Of a stretch of DNA of 64,000 bases, positions 27,542 through 37,900 are shown in pieces. The translations under genes were made by a program, and so were the position numbers. The stretch's first letter is position 1, and each line of letters opens with the position of its first letter. The DNA is from Heterotrichella gracilis (Eukaryota; Sar; Xanthophyceae; Tribonematales; Xanthonemataceae), in contig JAULBX010015863.1 in NCBI GenBank assembly GCA_032358255.1, positions 1 through 64,000 of the forward strand, read 5' to 3'. The notes below the pieces were generated by a model that saw only the letters and a list, made by a program, of their open reading frames with translations, was not told where the DNA came from and did no database searches.

Positions 27542-28629
27542 CCTACAGGACATAGAAAGCCACACACTTGGGTGCCTAGATGGTCGCCGCACCGCCGTGG
27601 GTTACAAACTCAAATGTGACTTTGCTTGTCAAGGCGACTTTTACTACAACTGACCCGGGTGCACACACATCCCTTGAGAAATACTTGGCTCGATCTAGCA
27701 TGCAGCGCATGTGCAAGGCTGGTCATAGTGCCTTGAAACCAGTTTGTACGAGTTGTTACAAGGAGAGGCTGGAGAGGCAAATAAACAGCTCAGCTCAGTC
27801 AAGTCATAAACCTCGAATGCATGCATGGACGCCCTCCCCTTGGTGCCTGCCCTCTGCCCCCCTTGGCATGCCCACTTCTATCCCTCGTATTTTGCAGTAA
27901 GACCTCAGCACCTTTTATCCGTCGCCGTCCACAGGAAAGCGCTGTTACACTGGTTTGCCGCTGCGCAACGCTTGTATCCGCCCCCTGCCCCCGGCCCCCA
28001 TATGCATGCACATGCCCTGAGCACACTCTTGGAACACACAAGCTCCCACAATCGAACCGGTGGAAAGGGTGTTGACTTGCGCTCTTGGTGGCAGTAACAG
28101 GTGGAAGCTTGGTTATCAGCGAGCCACTGCAGCACGCACCACGCCCCGAACACAAGTGTGTTCAAAAACACTCATACCAATGCCAATGCAATTGCATGGA
28201 ACAATGGTTGTCAGCATGTCCTGCATAAACCAATGTCCACGAGGCTTACTGGTGCAATTGAATGGACGCATGTGGTCGGCGGTGCTTGAAAGTGCATCCA
28301 TATGATCTGACTGGCACTTGCTGCTGCACCCCACACGCAATGACAACTTCAGGGTAATGCACCACTGCGCCGGCAGGCATTGGCATCCACCTGTTGCTGG
28401 GAGCAATGGTTTCCCACGGGAGGTGCACCGCAATGTATTACAGTGGCAAAGGAGTGCTCCCACTCCACCTCCCCTGGTGCACAGACAGACGCATAGTGCC
28501 ACGCAAGTGACACCCCCTCGGAGGTCCTCCATAAATGTTTCCCCTTGCTGCAGGTCTCCCTTCCACTGCTGCCTTGGACCACAACGCGCAGCCCCCAATT
28601 CACGCACCCCCACGCGCCAACCCCGCACC
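27542..28629. other. Head-to-head intergenic region
   Basis: About 1.1 kb between the divergent starts of ADAT2 (minus) and the small membrane protein (plus), so it presumably carries both promoters. Open frames on both strands show no family resemblance or matching splice sites. No element was recognised. Confidence 0.5.
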
Positions 28630-29510
28630 ATGGCGGACCTTGGTGCCAGGTGCGACCCCCACCCCACCCCACCCCGACCTCCGTACCCATTCCACACACC
28701 TTACCATACTTGCATTGCCTCTCGCGCCCACCCTTCCACCTCCCACCGCCACCACCCACCACCCACCACCCCCTCCCTGCAGCATATCCGCCTTCCTGGC
28801 CGCCCGCCGCTCCGACCTGTCCTCCGCCGCCGCCCTGGCCCTGTCCTCCTACCAGTCGCGCGCGCTTCCCCCCCCTGGCGCCCTCACCACCCCCCTGGTG
28901 CTCACCACTGTGCTTGCCCTGCTGGTGGCCAACCTGGTGCTGCTGGGGCTGAGCAGCAGGGGGCGGCGGTGGGTGGTGGACGCGGTGGAGACGGTGGTGG
29001 CGCTGGCGCTGGTGGTCATGCTGCTGGGGATTGTGCTGGGGCTGCCGCTAGGTAAGGAGCGGGTGGGGTAGGGGGGGAGGGTGTACTGGTGGGGGACGCG
29101 ATGGTTATGGAGGGGGGATGTTTTACCAGAAAGAGGGGCATTTTGTGGGGTAGTGTAATGAAGGGTAAAGTTGAGGGCTCGGATTTAAGGGCGGCATCCC
29201 TCACCCGCAAGCAAATGCTGGTTAGGGTAGACATGCATGTGGCAGGTACATGCCCCCTTGCTCTTGCCTGCCTGTGCTGTGAACATCCCAAGCTTCATTC
29301 ATGATGTATCTGCTCTTAGCACCGTGCACCAGTGCTGTCCTCCGCCATCTCCCTTTCCCTCCCTCCCACCCCCTACCCTACCCTTCACCCCCTGCAGGTG
29401 CCGTGTACCTCGGCATGAAGGCGCTGTCCTACCTGGTGGCGCTGCTCAGGCACATGCCATGGCTGGACGGGCTGCTGCGCTCGGCAGCGACGAGGCTGGG
29501 CATCACATGA
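28630..29510 (+). CDS. Small multi-pass membrane protein, unknown function
   Basis: Three exons close in phase: 28630-28649 (MADLGAS start), 28783-29051 and 29398-29510 (133 residues). After a short Ala/Ser-rich N-terminus there are two or three hydrophobic segments: LTTPLVLTTVLALLVANLVL, VVALALVVMLLGIVLGLPLG and a weaker one in GMKALSYLVALLRH. A positively charged loop (SSRGRRW) separates the first two. There is no cleavable signal peptide. I do not recognise a family; the hairpin-like pair of long hydrophobic segments would suit an ER or organelle membrane protein, but that is inference. It is divergently transcribed from ADAT2. Confidence 0.7.
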
Positions 29511-30973
29511 CTATTGGTCAGGGGACATGGACATCAGGTGGACGAGGAAATCTAACATTCATTGGGTGCTGGGTAGCATGGCCTGATGGGGGGTTGGCAC
29601 GGCGCGTGTGCGGCACACAGGGGCAGCAGGCCTAAGAGGGGAGGGCAGGTCAACCACGCACTCATTCGTCGTTTGTGGCGCATGCATGGGTGCAACATCC
29701 ACTGAATGGCAGCAGAGGAGCGCAGGTTGCATATGCAGTATATCCACACTGACATGGTCTGTCTGGGCATCAGGTGAATTATGGATGATTGCTTGCTTAG
29801 ATTCCATTGTAGACTATGGTTGTGCCCTCTGACGGGCATCGCATCTAATATGCACCATCATCATGCTGCGCTTTGTTTCTTTATGTCAGCAAGTTGGACA
29901 GTGTACGTTGTTGAAAGCCATATAGCAAGAGTAGGTACTGCGTTGTCACAGCCTGTCATTTTCAATGTCATTGAGTGACTTCCATTGTTTCAGCTACCTC
30001 TGTGACGTCGCGCAATGTAATATGCACGTGGACCGTAGGCTACGACAACACTGTACAAACATGCGGGACCAGACCTGCTTCACGTCTGGGCATCCGATCC
30101 CCAGAGACAAGTCATGCTAAACTAGGGAGCAAATGGGCACGAATGTGCAGATTGCCGCCTAAATATACAATACATGCGATGGCGACATTGTAAAAAATTG
30201 AATCTATTCAAAAGATTCAATTTTAGTACATCTGATGTAATACAATGATTCATTAAATTTACGCTGCTGGCCATCAAAGCGCATGCCCATGTTGGACAGC
30301 GCTGGGCGTCGTTCCGCAGTGCCAAACTAGCATTATGATATTAGGCCACACTTCATTTATTGTACGCCGAGCGACTCGCAGTAGATGACCAGTTCTTACA
30401 AGAATTCACCAATGGAATTGATTTGAATATTCAATACATGAGTCATATTCAGTGACGAGTTTGACGGCCTATATATACGGCATTGCCACATCAACAATTT
30501 GTCTCACTAAATGGCTTCACTGAAGTGATGATCACTGATACTGGCAAATCTTAAATTGTTGTCGAATTGGCGCCAGCGCATATCAGAAGTTTGAATTATC
30601 CTGGCAGCTGAGCTGAACGAGGCCTGTGCCTAGTAGATTATTGACAAAAGCTGCTGCAGTGGCCGGCACAGTGATGGAAAGTTTCAGTACTGGATGATAA
30701 CTTCCAAAAACAATAATTTATCTGATAAGATCTCCCAGGCCCGTTCTGCTGCACCAGTGGCCTACAGGTGTATCCCTGAGCCAGCCTGCTGAGCATGCGG
30801 AGCCTCCAAATTCAGCATGTTGTTTCATATGTGTACGCGTACGCCGCGGCCCTGCCTGAAATTGGGGTACAAAATACTCAAGTTACCGTGTCTCCTTGTA
30901 TTTCAGAGCTTCAGCTTCCTTCCAGCCACTGCATGCACACAGTTGGATGTTACCGCAACTGGCGCCCGAGGAA
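29511..30973. other. Convergent AT-rich intergenic region
   Basis: About 1.5 kb between the 3' ends of two converging genes. From about 30,100 it is distinctly AT-rich. It includes a 12-bp inverted repeat (30194-30205 with 30213-30224, 7-base loop). This may be a worn mobile-element remnant, but no coding trace or terminal repeat was found. Confidence 0.45.
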
Positions 30974-33135
30974 TTATAAATTATGAGAGTTTAAACAAAT
31001 CTGATAAACGTTCACATTCCAAATCTGATTCATCAAAGGCGGTGCTGCAGCAGGTAACCACCACTTTGGGTGTAAAAACTTTAGGTCAATTTCCAAACAT
31101 GGTGCGTGGTTGATTTTGTATTGGCCCACCACGAGTCATTCTTATTCACAATGAGGTAACCTCCAGAGTGCATACTTTGCATGCATAATGCAGCAGCATC
31201 CTTTTGCCACCCTTTCCCCACCTTGGTTGAGCGAGACCAGGTTGCCCGACGTGGTTTGCACGGTGGTATTCCAGCCCTGCCCAAACTGCACAACATTGGA
31301 CTGCACATTTGTCTGGTTGACCTTGTACAGGTTGGCGTTGGATGCGCCATGCAGCGCCTGCTGGTTGGAGGAGTCGGTGTTGCCTGCACACAGGCACACA
31401 TGAAGGTCAGGGCCGATGGTTCTCGTGTGTATTGAATGTGTCGGGGTTGGGGAATCAGCTTCTTCGTCATTAGTCAGGTCATCAGGCCTTGAAGTGATGA
31501 CCTGGGTCTGTGAGATGAACATCAATGCTCACCTACGGAGTTCTTTATGACTGCTCCGCGGGTGGGGTTTGCCTTTGCCTGTATGACCCCTGTGTTGGTG
31601 TTCATCTGCCATGTGTTGAGGATGTTGGTGCTGTTGCCCTTCATGCCCTTCTTGCCGGCCAGCAGGTTGTTGCTGTGCGTGGAGCCGCTGGCCTGCTCCA
31701 CAGGGTCCCCCGGGCAGTTGGGCGCCCACCATGGTCCTGTGCATGGCCCGGGTATTCCCTGCTGATTGCCGCTGACTGTGAGGTGGTTCACGTTGAAGCT
31801 GTTGCCGTTCACGATGTTCAGGTTGGTGGACTTGGTGGTGGCTGCGGGTGGTGGGGCGTGATGTGCGTGGTGGGGGCTTGGCAGTATGCGGGGTATCACT
31901 TGTGCAAATGCTTGAGATGTCGCTGCAGATTAGTGTTCAATTATTTTTAATTTTGATGTTATGGGCCACTAGGACCTGGACAGAGCAGACCCCACGCATG
32001 CGTGTACATTGTGTACAACCCTAGCCTTGGGTAATTCGCTCCAATCAACAGCGCCCCCGCATTTCCTGACAGATATGCTGCTCCTAAGGGCACACGGTTG
32101 CAGCATTGGCCTGCATTTAGCTCCTGACCCCCAACACAATGCACCACATGTCCTTCACCCAGCGCTCGCCCCACCTGTGTCCTCGCTGTTTGACTGTGTG
32201 TTGCCCAGAGTGGCTGCGTAGTTGAGGGGCTTGCCGTGGGTGATGGCCTTCACCAGGGTGTTGCTGCTGTTCCACTCAAGGACCTGCAGGCATGGGGTGA
32301 AGGAAACGTGGTTTAGGGTTTAGGGTTGCCACTCAGAGCCTACAGGCACGAGGCGCAGACAATGGCGGTGGGGGGTGCGAATTGATTCTACAGCTCAAAG
32401 CATAGATGAGTGCTACCAAAACACAGCAGCACCCTCGTCCCTTGCTCAGCAAAATGATGTGCGCAGTCGTGCATTTTTTTCTTGTGTTCCCACGCAAGCA
32501 CAGGGATTACATGCATGTCCATGCTAACTGGCAGAGTCTATGCAGGCATCCACTATGCCAACTGGGCCTCACCAGCAATTCTACCCATGGCTAGATGTAG
32601 GTGCGCCCTCACCTTCACTGGCTGCGTTTGATCCACCTGTGAATTCACCGCCAGGTTGCCCGTGTTCACACCCCCGTCATCGGCCACCACTTTTGCCTTG
32701 CTGGTGCGCTGCTTGCGGGTGAGGTCGCCGGTGGTGGTGGGGACGGAGGAGGTCCCAGGCCCAACTGCACAGGGTGGGTGAATTCATGGAGTTCATGGCA
32801 GGAGGCAGGCACTTTGGCGGCAATGAGCAGCATGCCGATGCTGTGCATCAGGATTGCCTTGCTACTTCAGCGTTCAGTTGGCACGAGCGCTGTGCCAACC
32901 TACCGTATTTGAACACAGGTCGACTGCTGCTCTTGGGTGGGGCTGCTTTGGTGCTGTTCCCCTTGCCACCTTTACTCTTGATAGGGGTAGCCTTGCTGCT
33001 TGGCTTGGTGCTTGGCTTGGTGCTGTCGGTGCTTGTCACGGGTCGCGCGTGGCACCCGGGCCCTGCCAGTGCCAGCACCAGCACCAGCAGGCACAGCCAC
33101 GTGCGGGCTGCTGGGGTGGCCATGGTCATGCGCAT
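30974..33135 (-). CDS. Secreted Asn-rich protein, unknown family
   Basis: Six exons close in phase: 32904-33135, 32613-32764, 32175-32283, 31533-31841, 31222-31383 and 30974-31044 (344 residues). The last, short exon is the least certain. The N-terminus is a signal peptide (WLCLLVLVLALAGPGCHA), with alternative ATGs at 33135, 33129 and 33123. A Lys/Ser/Thr-rich linker follows. The mature part is rich in Asn, Gln, Thr and Val, with recurring strand-like stretches (NLNIVNGNSFNVNHLTVSGN; NLYKVNQTNVQSNVVQFGQG; TTSGNLVSLNQG) and many N-x-S/T sites. This suggests a secreted beta-rich, perhaps beta-helical, glycoprotein of the wall or matrix. I recognise no named domain, and no catalytic motif is visible. 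Confidence 0.7.
32312..32325 (+). repeat. Two tandem TTTAGGG telomere-like units
   Basis: Two perfect plant/green-algal telomere units in tandem, inside an intron of the Asn-rich protein gene. Single or degenerate copies recur at 22,106, 43,010, 44,966, 45,531, 46,531 and 49,819. Confidence 0.8.
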
Positions 33136-34983
33136 GATGGGGATTAGGGAGCAGGTGCGGTGACCGTCCTACAGCTCAGAGACCGCCACCAGGCCTTGGA
33201 AGTGGTGTGCTGCGCGTTGGTTTTGGGGGGAGGTGGTGGGCTGGGTGGCGGTGCTGGGTGGGGAAAAAATGTGCTGGCTGGTGTTACACTGTGTATTTGG
33301 TGCTGCACGCAAGAGGTCTCCTGCTTGTAGGTTGCACTGGCGGTGGCTGTGGTTTCTTTGCCATACAGGCCATATTCTGCAAGCAAGGGGGAGGTTGAGC
33401 ATTCCACTGAGGATGGTGGGGAATTTAGTGTCACTTGACCAGGCACGGCCACTCTTGCCGCCTTAGGTGGGTGAAATATCTAATAGAAATACATGCGTAC
33501 GTGCTTTGGTACAAGTGGCGGTCCTTTATGGAAGGATTTGCTCGACAGGACATTGTTCTTGAACTAGGCATTGCGCACACACAGGGACCTCTGACCACTA
33601 ACCCACGAACGCATCAGACGTCCTGTCGAAGCTAGCATGTCACCACTCCTACAACCAAAAGTTGAAGTTACTCCACGTGGTCACTGTCGAGTTCATGTAC
33701 CAAGCGCTGTCAGCGTGCACGAGTACTAATTCCGGCATGCGGTGGGTCCCAGGGGAAAGACCATTTGGGTGCAATGCGCTCACAAACAGCAAGGATTGCG
33801 TTGACAAGACCTAACATGTGTAAATTTGGCATTATTCGGTTGGGCACTTAAACTTCGTGTCAGCCGCGACCGGTGTGACATTCTATCCCCCATTTCTGTA
33901 GGCATGCATGCACATGCCCGTCGGGCGACAAATGCAAGCCAACACAGGTCGTGTCAGTATCCACAAGGAAAAGTGCCTTGCGTAATCTTGATGAAAATTA
34001 AGCGCACCAAGGACTGTACTCCTGACGCAACGCAACCCGAGTCGCCTGGCTCATTCCTTCAGGGGGAAGAGTGGCCACAATGCATGCGCCTTGAATGCGA
34101 TGGTTTCCGTACCTGGTACCCAGAGTCAACGTTGATTGGGATATACTTGCGGGATACAAGTTGCTTTGGTCTCAAGTGTGTTTGCCGTGCAAGTGATACT
34201 GTGTCAGGAAAGAGGCGTGCAAAGTACTTTTACAGTACTGGGCACTTGGGGCTTTCACCCTGCAAACGTGGGGATTTGCGAAAGGTAAAAAGCTGCACAA
34301 TTTTGTATCACAGGTTTTGGGTTTGCAAATCCTACACCCTACACCTTGCATCCTTGGGTCTTTCGGCACCATCCTGAACCGCGTACCTGACTGTTGAAAC
34401 ACTTTCTCTGAAACCATCGCCACGTTTATGCACACTGTACACATCACACGCTGAGGCATGTACTGTAGAAACGGCCATCAAGTGCAATACTAATTTGCAG
34501 GTGGGTAGTCCGTCTAAGCGTACTAGTTGGCTTCTCCATTCGCACTGGAACCGCAAGAAAAGCAGAAACCTACACTGCACACACCGCACACTTTCACACC
34601 ACACATGTTCACGCGCCAAGGTGCCAGAACACCTAGCCTTGCTGCAAGCACACAGCAGCTTCAGCAGGTTGTCCTTGGGTCCTGGTTGGTCCTGGTTTTG
34701 GATGCACAGCAACAGTGCATGCATCTCCTGCAATCCATCTAACGTCTACCACAGATTTTCTACTAATTTTAATACTCGTATGGCTGTAACCTTCGTCCTG
34801 GAAACATTAGTAGCTGAACTTTATGCCAAAAACAAGTCTACACCTAATAAACACTGCACAAACACATTGAAAACCTGAAAGGAATACAAGGAACGGTAGC
34901 TCACACATAACTGACATATCTAGCTAAACCTATTTGCTGGCGTACGCCGCCTCACATGGGCCCTGTCACACCACCACTCGTGT
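33136..34983. other. Intergenic region holding an uncharacterised open frame
   Basis: About 1.85 kb between the Dicer stop and the start of the Asn-rich protein gene. On the plus strand, 33910-34288 is open. It could splice in phase 0 (donor at 34289) to 34501-34878, which ends in a stop and would add a basic segment. The first part contains several Cys and Trp (CMRLECDGFRTWYPE; SCFGLKCVCRASD), but I recognise no family. It may be a lineage-specific gene or chance. Confidence 0.3.
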
Positions 34984-37900
34984 TCACGCCACAGAAACCA
35001 CCTCTGCAGGGATTCCCTCCCCCGTCTCCACCATCACCACATCCCCCGCCTCGTCCCCACCCCCATCCTCCCCCTTGCCCCCCACCACCCCCACCCCCGC
35101 CACGGTCACCACATTGATCCCCGGCATGGGCCCCCCCGCCACCCCCGTCACATCCTCAAAGTCCTCCAGGTCGTCATCCGCCCACGAGCGGATGTCCACA
35201 AACTGCTCCCCGCCGGGCTGCAAGTAATCCACCTCCCCTGACGCCACCTTGTCCGCCAGGGTGTCATCCAGCTCGGGGTGGTCGTCCCAGTGCTTGAGGG
35301 CAGCTGCGGATGCCAGCTTGGCCGCCAGGCGCTGGCTGCGCACCCCCCTGCAGGCCCCCATGGGCATGCCCGCCACCACCGCCACCACGCCCCATGCCTT
35401 GTCTTCTTGCTTCTTCATCCTCTCCTCGACGTCCACCACCATGAAGCGCACCAGGGCACCAACCTTGGAGGCACGCTCCTGGGTAACACGGGGGGGTTTG
35501 CTGATCATCCGTCGTATCTAGTTGGAACTGGGTACATAACCACAGGGCCACCCTTGTTGAACACCATCTAGCAAGGAACCTTGGGCACCAAACCCTCAAG
35601 GCGCTGTATTACCTTATGTACCAAAGTTGCGACTTTTGTCAATCCGTAACTAGAAGGATGAAATCTCATGCAAACAAATGCTAGATCTTGAAAAACGTAA
35701 CAAAAAGGGTGAACTCAACTTTCACCAGCTATCGTCAACAGAGGGCGCATTTCTGTCGCTTTCCCCATGACACAACAGTGCAAAAAATGCTGAATTACCC
35801 ATCTCAACCCATTGAACGCCCTCTCAAAACCCTTCTTGGCACAGGCAATTTATTTGCATCTGTCTTCTTACCATGATGGCCCGCACGGGGTGGACCGGCA
35901 CCATCTCCGGCGTGAGCAGCGGCGACATGAGCGGCGCCACCACCCGCCAGGTGGCATCCAGGTCGCCCCCCGTGTCGCAGTACACCGCCCCGATCACCGA
36001 CTCCACCAGGTCAGCCATGGACTTGGGGGCGGACACGCGGCTGCGGCCAAAGGTGGCGCTGGCCAGTTTTGCAAGCAGCGCCATGGATTCAGGGGAGGCG
36101 GGGTCAAACACCTGGAAGGGGAGGGAGGATGGGGGGTGGGGTGGGGTCAGACTTGTGGGGGATGGAGAGGAAGCGGGCAGCAGGGGCATGGAGTCAAACA
36201 TCTAGAGGATGAGGTGGGGATAGGGAATGTGCCCTCCAGTGACAAGTGGCCCAGATTCTGCCTAGCAGGTGCACCGCACAGGGCCCCGCTGCTGTTGCCA
36301 GGTGCGCCGCCGCATGACTTTTGTGTGCGCACACACACGCCCCACCCCCACCTGCCACTAATACGGTACATGACACAGGACTGTGAAGCAAGTACAAGTT
36401 GGGGTGCAGTGTTCCCGCCGCCATGCCCGGCCACTCCCTTCCAGTCCTCCAAAGTTATACAAGGATCGTGCAGGGATTGAAACTGCATGCTCTAGGGTTC
36501 CTGCGTTCCATTGTAGGGTTTCCCGTGCCACTCACGTGCCCCTCCAGCTTATACCCCTCCTGCTTGCAGCTGTCCTCCAGCACCCCACAGAACCTGCAGA
36601 TATCGGTGAGCAGCGCAGGCGACACGTGGCGCATGTAGCGGTGCAGGCCGCGCACGGCGCAAATGCGCGCCAGGCGCTCGTCGTTCACACTGGCAGACAG
36701 CAGGTCGTGCAGGCGGCCAGGGGACAGGTTGCTGCGAGGGGGGAGGGTTTGGAGTAGGGTGAGGTGGGGGTGATGAATGGGCAAGGAGGGTTTGTAGCCT
36801 CTTAGGGGGGGCTGCGAGAGGGGGTATGGGGTGAGGTATGCGCACAAGAAAGGTTTGCAACCTAATTGTGAGGGGCTGTGCACCACTCAGGGTAGGGGTT
36901 TGCACAGGCCACATGGCGTTCACACTGGCTGACAGCAGGTCGTGCAGGCGGCCCGGGGGCAGGTTGCTGCGCACAGGGGGGTATACGGGGTGAAGGGGCA
37001 AGGAGGGGTTGCGGGCGAGGTGTGAGAGACTGGGCGGCAAGCGGGGTAAGTGCTTGCACAGGCCAAACGTTGCATGCATGGTCCTACAAGCTGACGGGTG
37101 CCAGAGGGGCCGGACAACGAAGGGAGGCGATCTGGCGACAGCTGGGTGTTTTTGGTGTATTTTGAATTTCTGTCGAAAAGCCCGAAATGCCATTTCTAGT
37201 TTAACCCACACGTCAACGATAAGTAACAACAGCAATGCCACTGGGCTGGCACCAAATGGCTGGGAAGAAAACTGGATCATCCATGTATCAGTCTCTCATT
37301 CCCACCCTGCGCCCCCCCTGCTGCCCCTACTACCCACTGGCGGGACATGGGATACTATGCCCACCAGTGGGTAGTAGGGGCAGCAGGGGGGGCGCAGGGT
37401 GGGAATCAGTGGCTCGAGGTGAAGGAGCACGCCTCCTCCCCCCACCTGTACATATTCAACAGGTTGTGGGTGACCCGCAAGCCCATGATCCTGCAATCCA
37501 TCACCATGTACTAGACCCCCTTCAGGGCGTTCACATCAGACCTCCTCCCAGCCCCCCCCACCCACCTGTATCCGTTGAACAGGTTGTGCGTGACCAGCAG
37601 CCCCATCACGGCATCCCCCAGGAACTCCAGGCGCTGGTAGCAGGGGGGGCGGGGCCATGAGGAGTGCGTGAGCGCCTCGCTGAGCAGCGGCACGCGCACA
37701 AAGGTGTGGTCCAGGCGGGACTCGAGGAGCTCAAGGTCCTGCAAAAGGAATGTGATTCGATAGGTGACACTTTATAAAAAAGCAGTATTTATTTACATTA
37801 TATTTGATTATGCATCATTATGCGATGTACACGATAAACAAAATTAAAAAAACGACGGATTAAAAAAAAAGTAAAGTTTACGGGGGTGGGGTGGGTGTGG

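Noticed and set aside
28318-29055. Plus-strand open frame of 245 codons
   Set aside because: It overlaps the small membrane protein in a different frame and is Pro/Arg/Gly-rich noise; the spliced model in the other frame has clean junctions and hydrophobic segments.
30194-30224. 12-bp inverted repeat as a transcription terminator
   Set aside because: The gene context is nuclear and eukaryotic, where such hairpins do not serve as terminators; it is short, AT-rich and plausibly chance.
34984-35478. C-terminal double-stranded-RNA-binding domain in Dicer
   Set aside because: The last exon is Ala/Val/Asp-rich and I see no dsRBD signature (no KKxAK-type helix with a preceding GxGxSKK loop).
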